Below, piece by piece: positions 35,848 through 44,668 of a DNA stretch of 64,000 bases. Within the stretch, counting starts at the first letter, position 1, and every line of letters starts with the position of its first letter. The stretch is from the NCBI GenBank assembly GCA_016786725.1, contig JAEUVU010000003.1:124001-188000 (forward strand), in the 5' to 3' direction. The notes under the pieces are model-generated. The model saw only the letters and a list, made by a program, of their open reading frames with translations, did not search any database and had not been told where the DNA came from. A program made the translations under genes and the position numbers. The stretch comes from Ferruginibacter sp. Its GTDB lineage: Bacteria; Bacteroidota; Bacteroidia; Chitinophagales; Chitinophagaceae.

Positions 35848-36813
35848 TTATATGATTCCCTCTTTTACAAGGTCGTGCAGGTGGATGATGCCTGCATAAA
35901 TATTGTTATCTTCTGCCACCAATTGGCTGATGTCATGCTTGCGCATTTCATCCATTGCATACATCGCCAGCATATCAGCCGCAATCGTTTTTGGATTAAC
36001 GCTCATAATATCCTTAGCCTGCAGGTTTTCAAACGAAACAGTTTTTTCAAGCATGCGCCGCAGATCACCATCGGTGATAATACCCAGGATATTTTCTGAT
36101 TCATTTACAACAACAGCAGCCCCCAATCTTTTTGCTGTCATCTCAATGATAACCTCTTTAATGGTTGCCGTCGGCAGCACTTTTGGTTTTGGATGTTGCG
36201 AAGCCACTTCCGCTACCCGTAAATATAATTTTTTACCCAGGGCTCCCCCCGGATGATACTTTGCAAAATCATTGCTGCTGAACCCTTTCAGTTCCATCAG
36301 GCTTACAGCCAGCGCATCGCCCATTACCATTTGTGCGGTAGTGCTGCTGGTTGGCGCCAGGTTAATCGGGCAGGCTTCCTGTTCAACAGTTGTGTTTAAA
36401 ACAATATCGCTTTTTTGCGCCAGGAAAGAAGTTGTACTGCCAACCATTCCTATCAGGGGGTTACCAAAATTCTTCACAAGCGGGGCAAGTACTTTTATTT
36501 CGGGGCTGTTGCCGCTTTTACTGATCACCAGTACAATATCATCCGTTTGTATCATGCCCAGGTCGCCATGGATGGCATCTGCAGCATGCATAAAAACCGC
36601 CGGAGTTCCGGTGCTGTTTAAAGTAGCAACAATCTTTTGTGCAATAATGGCGCTTTTTCCTATACCACTTACAATCAACCTGCCCTTAGCGGCAGCAATG
36701 GTTGAAACTGCCTGCACAAAATCTTCATTGATGAATTTTTTTAAGCCATTTACAGCGCCCGTTTCCAGCTCAATTGTGCGTAAAGCAACCTGTATGACCT
36801 TATCTGTATTCAT
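35848..36813 (-). CDS. kdsD: Arabinose-5-phosphate isomerase (SIS + CBS)
   Basis: This 321-residue protein combines a SIS domain (about 35-170; VSGIGKSAIIAQKIVATLNS, HAADAIHGDLGM, ISKSGNSPEI) with two CBS domains (about 205-320; IIEMTAKRLGAAVVVNESEN, ILGIITDGDLRRMLEK). This is the KdsD/KpsF/GutQ layout. It converts ribulose-5-phosphate to arabinose-5-phosphate, the first step of Kdo synthesis, and so fits with kdsB 5 kb away. It is the first gene of its operon; the 272 bases upstream are shared with divergent recQ. Confidence 0.93.
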   Translation of the reverse strand: MNTDKVIQVALRTIELETGAVNGLKKFINEDFVQAVSTIAAAKGRLIVSGIGKSAIIAQKIVATLNSTGTPAVFMHAADAIHGDLGMIQTDDIVLVISKSGNSPEIKVLAPLVKNFGNPLIGMVGSTTSFLAQKSDIVLNTTVEQEACPINLAPTSSTTAQMVMGDALAVSLMELKGFSSNDFAKYHPGGALGKKLYLRVAEVASQHPKPKVLPTATIKEVIIEMTAKRLGAAVVVNESENILGIITDGDLRRMLEKTVSFENLQAKDIMSVNPKTIAADMLAMYAMDEMRKHDISQLVAEDNNIYAGIIHLHDLVKEGII

Positions 36814-37038
36814 CAGTAATGCGCAAACCTACTTCAAATCATTCATAATGCAAAGTACAGTTGTTGCAATAAAATGCAACCCGTTTTGAAGCCATAATTT
36901 ACTTCCTGATTTTTTTGCGCCTTTATTTAATTTGCTTATCTTAAGTAATTAAAACAGTCTGTTAATTTATTGCTGATGATGCATAACAGGTTTGATTCCG
37001 CAACAGTTTTAAGTTAACTTCGCTGCCCTTAAAAAAGC

Positions 37039-37080
37039 ATGAGTATTCATAATTATCAAGCGCAAATATCCCGGAGGTAA
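37039..37080 (+). promoter_or_regulatory. Short leader reading frame and Shine-Dalgarno before recQ
   Basis: A 13-codon frame (MSIHNYQAQISRR, stop 37078-37080) ends inside ggaggtaa, which also provides a perfect GGAGGT ribosome-binding site 8 bases before the recQ ATG. Strong Shine-Dalgarno sites are rare in this window, so the arrangement may couple leader and recQ translation. Confidence 0.4.
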
Positions 37081-37085
37081 AAACT

Positions 37086-39350
37086 ATGGCTAAGACGAAA
37101 TCCCCTGCAAAAGAACCAAAACCTAAAATTGCTGTAAAAGCAGCATTAAAAAACCAACCTGATCTCTCCACACAACTACAGGATCAATTTGGATTTGATG
37201 GTTTTAAAGGACCGCAGGAAGAAATAATCGAAAGCCTTTTAAACGGAAATGACACTTTTGTTATTATGCCAACCGGCGGCGGCAAAAGTTTATGTTATCA
37301 ATTGCCCGCCATGATCAGTGAAGGTGTTGCAATAATTGTATCTCCTTTAATCGCTTTAATGAAAAACCAGGTTGACCTGGTACGCAGTTACAGCAGCAAA
37401 GATGATGTGGCACATTTTTTAAACAGCACTTTAAATAAAGGCCAGCAAAAAATTGTAAAGGACGACCTTACAAACGGCAAAACAAAAATGCTTTATGTGG
37501 CACCGGAAACCATGACCAAGGAAGAGAATATTTCTTTCTTTAAAGAATTGAAGATATCTTTTTTTGCAGTGGATGAGGCTCATTGCATCTCAGAATGGGG
37601 GCACGATTTCAGGCCTGAGTACAGAAGGCTGAGAGAGATGATGGACCTGATAGATGAAAAGATTCCGGTGATTGCATTAACCGCAACAGCAACTCCAAAA
37701 GTGCAAAGCGATATTGTTAAGAACCTGGGTTTACGCAAACCAAAAATTTTCATTTCTTCTTTTAACCGGGCAAATCTGCACTACGAAATTCAGCCTAAAA
37801 TAAATCTTGACCAAACGAATAAGAGTATTGTTCGTTTCATACAGCAGCATAAAGGAAAGAGCGGCATCATTTATACGCTCAACCGAAAAACAACTGAAGA
37901 GCTTGCAAAAATGCTGATGGCTAATGGTATTAAAGCTGTGGCTTATCATGCCGGGCTGGATGCAAAGCTGCGATCAGAAAGGCAGGACCAGTTTTTAAAT
38001 GAAGATGTGGATGTAATAGTAGCCACCATTGCTTTTGGGATGGGTATAGATAAACCCGATATCCGTTTTGTTATTCATTACAACATCCCCAAATCAATTG
38101 AAAATTATTACCAGGAAACGGGCCGTGGCGGCCGTGACGGCATGGAAGGAAAATGCATACTCTACTATTCGCATAAAGATGTAGCCAAGCTTGAACACCT
38201 GATGAGAGACAAGCCGCTCAGCGAAAGAGAAGTGGGCGCACAATTAATAAACGAAACAGTTGCGTATGCCGAAAGCAGCGTGTGCCGCCGCAAAATCCTG
38301 CTGCATTATTTTGGAGAACATTACGATGATAAAAAAAGCTGCGGTCATTGCGACAACTGTTTAAACCCGAAAGAAAAAGTTGAAGCAAAGGATGAGGCAG
38401 TTATTGTTTTAAAAGCAATTAAAGCATTGGGTGAGCAATTTCCGGTTGAATATGTTTTACTCATCCTGGCAGGAAAGGCAACGCCGGCAGTTAAAATGTA
38501 CCGGCATGAAGAGCTGGATGTTTTTGCCAGCGGTAATGATAAGGAAAATCATTTTTGGAACAGCCTGGTGCGCCAGATGTTACTGGCAGGTTTGATTGAG
38601 AAAGATATTGTTGAATACGGCCTGTTGAAAATTACAAAAGCGGGTACTGCCTTTTTAAAGAAGCCAGCAACATTTAAAATTGTACTTAATAATTTATTTG
38701 AAGAAGCCAATGCGGATGATGAAGAAGGCGAACAGGCTACTGCAGATTCTGCTGCCGCAGATGAAAATTTAATGGCACTGCTGAAAGACCTGCGTAAAAA
38801 AGTTGCCAAAGAAAAGAACCTACCGCCGTTCGTTATCTTTTTAGAGAACAGCCTGGAAGATATGGCAACGATGTTTCCCACAACGATGGCCGAACTGGAA
38901 AAAATCAGCGGCGTAAGCAAAGGGAAAGCTATGCGTTATGGCAAACCATTTTTAGACCTGATCACAAAATACGTGGAAGAGAACGATATCATCAAGCCCG
39001 ATGACTTTGTAATGAAAAGTGTAGTAAACCGAAACAACAACAAAATATTCATCATCCAGAATATTGATAAGAAGATACCATTAGAAACCGTTGCTAAAAC
39101 CCGTGACCTGCGTATTGATGAACTTTTGGAAGAAATGGAGACCATTGTTGCAAGCGGCACCAAGCTTAACCTGGATTACGCCATTGACGAAATGGTGGAT
39201 GAATACGAGCAGGATGAGATCATGGATTATTTTAAAAGCTGCGAAACATCATCACTGCAGGTGGCGCAGGAAGAACTGGCCGACAGTAATTTTAACTGGG
39301 AGCAGTTAAAGCTGATGCGTATTAAATTCCTGTGCGAATACGGTAATTGA
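37086..39350 (+). CDS. recQ: ATP-dependent DNA helicase RecQ
   Basis: This 754-residue 3'-5' helicase used in recombination and fork repair has all landmarks: Walker A MPTGGGKSLCYQLPA, DEAHCISEWGHDFRPEY, ALTATATPKVQSDI, ATIAFGMGIDKPDIRFV and ETGRGGRDG. A RecQ zinc site (CRRKILLHYFGE ... CGHCDNC), a winged-helix region and an HRDC-like segment (about 560-640; PPFVIFLENSLEDMA) follow. The last 100 residues are an acidic extension of the kind present in Bacteroidota long RecQ proteins. A basic 20-residue N-terminal leader precedes the helicase. It is preceded by an unusually good ribosome-binding site. Confidence 0.96.
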   Translation: MAKTKSPAKEPKPKIAVKAALKNQPDLSTQLQDQFGFDGFKGPQEEIIESLLNGNDTFVIMPTGGGKSLCYQLPAMISEGVAIIVSPLIALMKNQVDLVRSYSSKDDVAHFLNSTLNKGQQKIVKDDLTNGKTKMLYVAPETMTKEENISFFKELKISFFAVDEAHCISEWGHDFRPEYRRLREMMDLIDEKIPVIALTATATPKVQSDIVKNLGLRKPKIFISSFNRANLHYEIQPKINLDQTNKSIVRFIQQHKGKSGIIYTLNRKTTEELAKMLMANGIKAVAYHAGLDAKLRSERQDQFLNEDVDVIVATIAFGMGIDKPDIRFVIHYNIPKSIENYYQETGRGGRDGMEGKCILYYSHKDVAKLEHLMRDKPLSEREVGAQLINETVAYAESSVCRRKILLHYFGEHYDDKKSCGHCDNCLNPKEKVEAKDEAVIVLKAIKALGEQFPVEYVLLILAGKATPAVKMYRHEELDVFASGNDKENHFWNSLVRQMLLAGLIEKDIVEYGLLKITKAGTAFLKKPATFKIVLNNLFEEANADDEEGEQATADSAAADENLMALLKDLRKKVAKEKNLPPFVIFLENSLEDMATMFPTTMAELEKISGVSKGKAMRYGKPFLDLITKYVEENDIIKPDDFVMKSVVNRNNNKIFIIQNIDKKIPLETVAKTRDLRIDELLEEMETIVASGTKLNLDYAIDEMVDEYEQDEIMDYFKSCETSSLQVAQEELADSNFNWEQLKLMRIKFLCEYGN

Positions 39351-39364
39351 TGTAATATTTTAGA

Positions 39365-39423
39365 TTGAATATTTAATATTTGGCAGAATACCCTTATTTT
39401 TGCTGCCCGATATTAAATATCAA
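39365..39423. promoter_or_regulatory. Palindrome enclosing a promoter-like box upstream of tRNA-Phe
   Basis: The outer arms ttgaatatttaatat (39365-39379) and atattaaatatcaa (39410-39423) are inverted copies, and ggcag/ctgcc pair inside them. Between lies TATTTTTG (39395-39402), which fits the Bacteroidota -7 consensus TAnnTTTG; no well-spaced -33 TTTG was found. It could be the tRNA promoter, or partly a recQ terminator. Confidence 0.45.
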
Positions 39424-39424
39424 T

Positions 39425-39439
39425 GGTGCGGTAGCTCAG
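39425..39439 (+). pseudogene. Truncated copy of the tRNA-Phe 5' end
   Basis: ggtgcggtagctcag is identical to the first 15 bases of the tRNA at 39520 but runs on into unrelated sequence within the D arm. Confidence 0.7.
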
Positions 39440-39445
39440 CCGTAG

Positions 39446-39506
39446 TTTTTCGATGCGACGCAGGAGCGTCAGAAAAACAAGGTCCCGATGAGGAACGATA
39501 TCGGGA
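39446..39506. repeat. Two hairpins between tRNA fragment and tRNA
   Basis: The first hairpin pairs tttttc with gaaaaa and gacgc with gcgtc (39446-39477); the second pairs tcccgat with atcggga (39483-39506). They fill the gap between the partial and the full tRNA. Confidence 0.6.
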
Positions 39507-39519
39507 TTGGCAGAGAAAA

Positions 39520-39592
39520 GGTGCGGTAGCTCAGTTGGTAGAGCAAAGGACTGAAAATCCTTGTGTCGGCGGTTCAATCCCGCCCCACACCA
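39520..39592 (+). tRNA. tRNA-Phe (anticodon GAA)
   Basis: This is a 73-base cloverleaf. The D arm is gctcagttggtagagc, the anticodon arm is aagga ctgaaaa tcctt with GAA, the variable loop is gtgtc and the T arm is ggcgg ttcaatc ccgcc. The acceptor ggtgcgg/ccacacc has a C-A mismatch at the 5-68 pair, where most Phe tRNAs of this type have C-G. The CCA end is not encoded. A 15-base copy of the 5' end lies upstream. Confidence 0.9.
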
Positions 39593-39599
39593 CAGCAAA

Positions 39600-39643
39600 A
39601 AGCCCGGAAAATAAGCGTTGCTTACATCCGGGCTTGTTTATTT
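39600..39643 (+). terminator. Terminator of tRNA-Phe
   Basis: The stem aagcccgga/tccgggctt with an inner taagc/gctta pair is followed by gtttattt, eight bases after the tRNA. Confidence 0.75.
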
Positions 39644-39659
39644 AATAGGGATAGCCAAA

Positions 39660-42002
39660 TTATTTTAAATTAAAATAAATCGTTTCCGGAGGCCTTATGC
39701 CCACTATGGTGTTTTTATAAACCGAACCCAGTGATTTATATTCTGTTGGCACAATTAATTTACCGGCTTTATTTACCAGCCCTGCTTTATCTTTAAGCAC
39801 AACTTTGGCATAACCATCTTTAAAATCATAAGCGCCCTCGTAAATAAATTCAGTTAAGGCAGTTCCTTTATTATCAAGCAACCCCCACTTGCCTTCTTTA
39901 GAGGCCCATACCCTTTCTTCTGACATATATAAAATGCTGCTGTATTTAAAATCAATAATTACATTTCCCTTACTGTCTATAAGTCCGGCCATTCCATCTT
40001 TCTGCACCGGAAAAGTACCATTACCGGGGTTGCCTGCTGCTTCATATCTTTCTGCATTCACCGGCTCCCCTTTTTTATTGATGAGAAAAAATTTGTCGTT
40101 TGCTTTAACAATAGCTGCACCTTTTGTAAAAGCGCTCGCCACATCAAACTTCACATCAATCACCTTATTGCCCGAAACATCAATATAGCCCCATTTGGTA
40201 TAATCTCTCACAAGCGCAAGCCCTTCGGAAAATTCACCAATTGCATTCCATGTTTTAGCATTAACCTGTTTGCCTGATTTATTGATGAGGTAAAACCTGT
40301 CCATTGCATCTTTAACAGCAATAAGGCCGCCCACACACTTGCTTCCTTCTTTGGCGCTCAGTTTCAAAGCAACATTACCCGCTTTATCCAGGTAATAAAT
40401 TTCACCGCTCTGCTGATTATTGGCATAGGCAAGCCCTTCGGAGTATGGGCCCTGGAAATTAGAAGTAAGGTCTTTTATCTTTTTAAAATTTTTATCAGCC
40501 AGGTATGGGTTGGATGTACTGCCTGCCTGCAAAGCGGCAACACCTTCGCTAAAGTTTACAACCGAGTGATAACCTTCTGCATTTAGTTTTTTACCGGTAT
40601 GATCATAAAAATCGTACAGCTTTTTTTTACCAATAAAAATTCCTTCTTCACTAAAATCACCGGCTTCGCCAAAGGGCATTGATTTTTTTGTATTGGTGCC
40701 CACATTGATCAATTGCACGGTATTATCTGTACTCAGTTTAATAGAATCTTCTGTTTCACTAAGGCTGTGGCCCCAGCTTTTTAAATTAAGATCCGTAAAG
40801 GTTTTTTGCGGATTTCCGTTCAGGTCAAAAACCCTCACCTTGTTGGTGTAATAGTAAACGATGCGTTTTTTGCCCAGTATTACTCCATTGGCACTGTCGG
40901 GCTGCACAAACACATTGTTGTTTACATCTCCTACGGTGTACATTCCGTTCTGGATAACATAAAACCGGTTGGCAGTGGTAGAAGAAACATAATCATAGTT
41001 AGGGGCAACAATTATGGTTCCCACGTTGTTCATCATGCCAAACTTTTTTGTGTCCACCGTTTTAAAAACAGCGTAGCCATTTTTATCTACCGTTACTTCC
41101 GAATATTCCATAGGCAGTATGGGCATTCCCTTTGTATTCATCGTTCCCTTTTTACCCTGCCATTCAATAATGAAAAGTCCGCCGCCCTGCAGGGGCGATA
41201 TCCGGTCAAAGGTTCTTTCCTGGATGATCTTGCCGGTTTTGTCAATCGCTACCCATTCGCCCGGTACCGTTCTGGTTCCTTTTCCTGCGGCGCCCATTGT
41301 ATATCCCTTCTTTTTAGCAACTGATGTAAAGCCACCGTAAAAAGGATTGGCATCTTCATATTCAGCAGCAATAACCATGTTGTTGGTTTTATCTATAAAA
41401 CCATATTTGCCGGTTTCTGAAACTTTTACAGCAGCAAGCCCTTCGCTGAAAACAGAAAAATTATAGTACATGGCCGGGATGATGATTTTATTATCTTTAT
41501 CAAGAAAACCCATTTTATTATCTTTCTGAAAATTCATTAAACCTTCTTTTAAATAACCGAGGTATCCATACTCAACTGGTATAACAACAGCACCGTTCAC
41601 ATCAACGGCGCCCCATAAAAACCCAAAATCAGCTTTTCTTTTCTTTACAACAGCCAGCCCTTCACTGAAAGGCTCTATTTCAAAATACTGCGGCGCTACA
41701 ATTTCCTTTTGTGCCTTTGCAGAAAACAGGCCGGTATTGCCTGCAGCATCTTTGATATTAAAAATTCCGTTTTCGCCGCTGAGCATGATGCTTTTGTATT
41801 GGAGCGGAACAACAATTTTATTTTCATTGTTTATTACCCCATAGGTTTTTTCAGGAGTTTTCTGCCCGGGTGCGGCTGGCGATATTTTTTTATATACCAA
41901 ACTGTATTCTTTATTAAGGCTGTGATCAATCTCATAATCCTGGCCAGATAAAGTTGTGTTTACAGAGAAGAATAAAGTTAAAATGGCAATAAGCTGCTTC
42001 AT
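39660..42002 (-). CDS. Secreted WG-repeat protein
   Basis: This 780-residue protein has a signal peptide (ending TLSGQ) and a body made of many WG-type repeats of about 35 residues, with cores such as KYGFIDKTNNMVIAAEYEDA, KWGYIDVSGNKVIDVKFDVA and KWGLLDNKGTALTEFIYEGA, and SEGLA[VA]V at the turn. WG repeats (KWG) form beta-rich scaffolds in envelope or surface proteins of unknown binding specificity. There is no catalytic motif. It is a single-gene unit on the minus strand beyond the tRNA. Confidence 0.85.
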   Translation of the reverse strand: MKQLIAILTLFFSVNTTLSGQDYEIDHSLNKEYSLVYKKISPAAPGQKTPEKTYGVINNENKIVVPLQYKSIMLSGENGIFNIKDAAGNTGLFSAKAQKEIVAPQYFEIEPFSEGLAVVKKRKADFGFLWGAVDVNGAVVIPVEYGYLGYLKEGLMNFQKDNKMGFLDKDNKIIIPAMYYNFSVFSEGLAAVKVSETGKYGFIDKTNNMVIAAEYEDANPFYGGFTSVAKKKGYTMGAAGKGTRTVPGEWVAIDKTGKIIQERTFDRISPLQGGGLFIIEWQGKKGTMNTKGMPILPMEYSEVTVDKNGYAVFKTVDTKKFGMMNNVGTIIVAPNYDYVSSTTANRFYVIQNGMYTVGDVNNNVFVQPDSANGVILGKKRIVYYYTNKVRVFDLNGNPQKTFTDLNLKSWGHSLSETEDSIKLSTDNTVQLINVGTNTKKSMPFGEAGDFSEEGIFIGKKKLYDFYDHTGKKLNAEGYHSVVNFSEGVAALQAGSTSNPYLADKNFKKIKDLTSNFQGPYSEGLAYANNQQSGEIYYLDKAGNVALKLSAKEGSKCVGGLIAVKDAMDRFYLINKSGKQVNAKTWNAIGEFSEGLALVRDYTKWGYIDVSGNKVIDVKFDVASAFTKGAAIVKANDKFFLINKKGEPVNAERYEAAGNPGNGTFPVQKDGMAGLIDSKGNVIIDFKYSSILYMSEERVWASKEGKWGLLDNKGTALTEFIYEGAYDFKDGYAKVVLKDKAGLVNKAGKLIVPTEYKSLGSVYKNTIVGIRPPETIYFNLK

Positions 42003-42118
42003 ACTTTCAAATTTCGCTTTAAAAATACAAAAAAGCAGGGCAGGTTGATGGTGGCTAATGGGTATTTTGATTTATTGGGCTTAAATAAAGACTGCAAAGC
42101 GCTGCTTACTTAAGCCTC

Positions 42119-42240
42119 AACCAATTATTTTCTGTAACACATCAAGCATCTCCTTCATTTTGTCAAACTCATTTTTTATCTGCTTACAGGTATATTTTCT
42201 TTGTATTGACAAAGCAGAAATATAATTCTGCGTATTTAAA
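42119..42240 (-). pseudogene. Possible gene remnant, coiled-coil-like end
   Basis: On the minus strand one frame reads through about 40 codons and ends KNEFDKMKEMLDVLQKIIG before a TGA. No ATG start exists in the frame, but the composition looks like a real C-terminal helix rather than random sequence. It may be what is left of a deleted gene between the WG-repeat gene and 42258. Confidence 0.3.
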
Positions 42241-42257
42241 AACAAAAAAATATAGCC

Positions 42258-42707
42258 ATGAAAAAGATCATCAGTAAAGTATTTGCACTGGTTGCTATTG
42301 CGGCAACCCTGCTCTCATTCACAGCCGGTTCGCCTGCAGGTGGCGAAGGATTTGAAATTTTTGTAAACGGTAAAGTGGTTTTACAGCGCTTCAACAAAGA
42401 GGTGGAAGTGGTAAAAACCCTGAACCTCAATCCTGCATCGCCCAATGATAAAATAAGTTTCAGGTACTATCATTGCGGCCAGGTTGGCAAAAACAGGTTT
42501 GTAACTGTTAAAAACGCAGATAACAATCCGCTCAAAGTATGGAACTATGCAGATGTTACAACAGGCGATATAAGCTGCACCGTAAAAGACCTGTTGAGCT
42601 TACAAAAAGGAAGCAACAGAACTTTCAGGATATTTTATTCAAGCAGCGAATTACCCAAAGGCCGTGAACTTGTTGAGATCGTTTTTGGCGATATGGCAAA
42701 AAAATAA
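42258..42707 (+). CDS. Secreted hypothetical protein, 149 residues
   Basis: A signal peptide (MKKIISKVFALVAIAATLLS, about 1-22) precedes a beta-rich mature domain with GFEIFVNGKVVLQRFNKEVE, DKISFRYYHCGQVGKNRFVT and LVEIVFGDMAKK. Two cysteines (HCG and SCTV) could form a disulfide. I recognise no family; similar short exoproteins are common in Chitinophagaceae. It is a single-gene unit with its own bidirectional terminator. Confidence 0.7.
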   Translation: MKKIISKVFALVAIAATLLSFTAGSPAGGEGFEIFVNGKVVLQRFNKEVEVVKTLNLNPASPNDKISFRYYHCGQVGKNRFVTVKNADNNPLKVWNYADVTTGDISCTVKDLLSLQKGSNRTFRIFYSSSELPKGRELVEIVFGDMAKK

Positions 42708-42724
42708 AGTATAGCCTTTAATTC

Positions 42725-42765
42725 AAAAAAATGCCTTGCCTGGTTTACAGTGCAGGGCATTTTTT
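42725..42765. terminator. Bidirectional terminator
   Basis: The stem aaaaatgccttgc/gcagggcattttt (one T-G pair) has A and T runs on both sides, between convergent genes ending at 42707 and 42764. Confidence 0.8.
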
Positions 42766-43669
42766 ATTCTGCAGGTAATACTATTTCATAAGTTTTGCCG
42801 GGCCGTACTGTTAAAGATTTTCCCCTTAACCAGGGATTAAGCCACCGCAGAATTTTATAATTGGTACCATTGCTTACTGCAAAAGAAGAAAGATTTGAAA
42901 TGCTTTGCGTAACCTGTAATTTTTTTGTTTTCAGCGGTTCATAACCGGCAGATGCAGGTAATTTAAATCCCAGAGAATCAGCATTGCCTAAAAGGTGTTT
43001 AAATGCAAGTATGCGGAAGATGTAACGTTGTGTTTCTTCATGCAGCACCAGGTCGTAATAATTTGTTGTGCCTTGAAATGTGCTTCGCTCATTATAACCA
43101 CCCATACCGCAATTGTAAGATGCTGCGGCTGCTGTCCAGTTGCCGAATTTGTTATAAGCGCTTTTTAAATAAGCACAGGCCGCATCGGTTGATTTGGCAA
43201 CATGATAGCGTTCATCTACCGAAGGGCTAACCTCCAGGTTGTAACCCGGGGCTGTGCCTTTCATAAACTGCCAGAAACCCGTGGCGCCAACTTTTGAAAC
43301 CAGGTTTTGAATATTGCTTTCTGCCACGCAGAGGTATTTAAAATCATCAGGAATATTATTGGCTTTCAGTTGCGCCTCTATCTGCGGAAAATGCCTGGCA
43401 GATAATTTAAGCATGTAATAAATATTGCCCGGCTGGTAATAATTGTGTATCAATTCACGGTCAAGCTGTTCACGAATATCCCACCGTTCAAGCGGCACAG
43501 CCTCCCCGGCAAAACTCATGCCTGCCGGAATAGACGGAGGCGGCGTTGGACCAAAAGCTGCTGTGTTTTTGTTTACAGTGGGCTCTTCTTTAAAACCAAA
43601 TAATGATAAGCCGGCAAGGCAAACAATAATACCGGCGATGAATGCTGCTGCTAAAGCGAATTTTTTCAT
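42764..43669 (-). CDS. Lytic transglycosylase, MltD/SLT type
   Basis: This 301-residue protein has an N-terminal TM/signal segment (about 5-27) and an SLT lysozyme-like domain (about 90-230). CVAESNIQNLVS contains the catalytic Glu, VGATGFWQFMKGTA and AAAASYNCGMGGYN are the family motifs, and HEETQRYIFRILAFKHLL closes the domain. It cleaves the glycan strands of peptidoglycan. The last 60 residues (NYKILRWLNPWLRGKSLTVR) resemble the sequence that precedes LysM repeats in MltD, but no LysM is present. Envelope-associated. Confidence 0.9.
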   Translation of the reverse strand: MKKFALAAAFIAGIIVCLAGLSLFGFKEEPTVNKNTAAFGPTPPPSIPAGMSFAGEAVPLERWDIREQLDRELIHNYYQPGNIYYMLKLSARHFPQIEAQLKANNIPDDFKYLCVAESNIQNLVSKVGATGFWQFMKGTAPGYNLEVSPSVDERYHVAKSTDAACAYLKSAYNKFGNWTAAAASYNCGMGGYNERSTFQGTTNYYDLVLHEETQRYIFRILAFKHLLGNADSLGFKLPASAGYEPLKTKKLQVTQSISNLSSFAVSNGTNYKILRWLNPWLRGKSLTVRPGKTYEIVLPAE

Positions 43670-43693
43670 AATGATCTTTTTATAAAATAAGTA

Positions 43694-44578
43694 TCAGATA
43701 ATTTCAGCCACATGCCGGTGAATATTTTTTGCCAGCAATGCCGTTGGCACATCATTCTCATCGCCGCCAAAAGGGTCTTCAATTTCTTCTGCAATTAATT
43801 CAAGACTTGCCAGCACATAAAACACAAATGCCACAACCGGTATAACATAAAATCCCAGTTGAAAAACATAACCAAAGGGAAGCGTCATGATATAAAAGAA
43901 AATGAATTTTTTGATGAACACGCTGTATGAAAAGGGGATGGGTGTGTTTTTAATGCGTTCGCAGGCGCCGCATATATCGGTAAAAGATTGAAGCTCGGCA
44001 TTTAAGAACAGCAATTGTTCACCGGTTATTTTTTTTGCTTCGTGCAGTTGGTGTACATGCTGGTACATGCGCAGGGCAACCTGGTTGGGAATATGCTTTG
44101 CATCATCAATACCATGAAAAAATTCCCGGTGCTCTTCTCCTTCAAACAGTTCCACCCTTGTTTGCTCTTTGTGCAGATGGTTGTGCAGGGCATAAGCAAA
44201 AGCCGGAATGATCTTTCTGAAAAAACTGCGTTGTTCTTTATCATCAGCAGGCAATATCGTTGTTAATTTCATGGCAAGGTTGCGGCTGTTGTTTACCAGG
44301 CTGCCCCAAAGCTTGCGGCCCTCCCACCAGCGGTCGTAAGCCGTATTGGTACGAAATACCAGCAACATGGAAATAGCAAAGCCCAGCAGGCTGTGCATGA
44401 CCGGTATGTTTTTTACGTAGCTTTTGTCGGAAAGTTTCCAGTACTCAAGCTCAAGCCAGGCAATGGTGGCAGAGTACATACTGATAGTTATGATCAGCGG
44501 CAACAGTTGACGGAAAGTATCAGCCTTATGAAACCTGAAAATAAAAGAAAACCAATCCTTGGTATTGTAGGAGATCAT
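43694..44578 (-). CDS. Bestrophin-like membrane channel
   Basis: From the ATG at 44578 this is a 294-residue protein with the bestrophin/RFP-TM family pattern: SLLGFAISMLLVFRTNTAYD, RWWEGRKLWGSLVNNSRNLA and an end rich in acidic residues followed by LAKNIHRHV. Four hydrophobic segments are seen (near 25-45, 55-75, 215-235, 240-260). Bacterial bestrophins form pentameric anion or cation channels. An earlier ATG at 44605 would add nine residues (MRIFEKTPT) and cannot be excluded. Confidence 0.85.
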   Translation of the reverse strand: MISYNTKDWFSFIFRFHKADTFRQLLPLIITISMYSATIAWLELEYWKLSDKSYVKNIPVMHSLLGFAISMLLVFRTNTAYDRWWEGRKLWGSLVNNSRNLAMKLTTILPADDKEQRSFFRKIIPAFAYALHNHLHKEQTRVELFEGEEHREFFHGIDDAKHIPNQVALRMYQHVHQLHEAKKITGEQLLFLNAELQSFTDICGACERIKNTPIPFSYSVFIKKFIFFYIMTLPFGYVFQLGFYVIPVVAFVFYVLASLELIAEEIEDPFGGDENDVPTALLAKNIHRHVAEII

Positions 44579-44668
44579 GGTTGGAGTTTTCTCAAAAATA
44601 CGCAATAGGCAAATGAATCGGAAGTTTTAAAAACAATATGCGTTATTTTAGTTCCTCAATAATTTATC

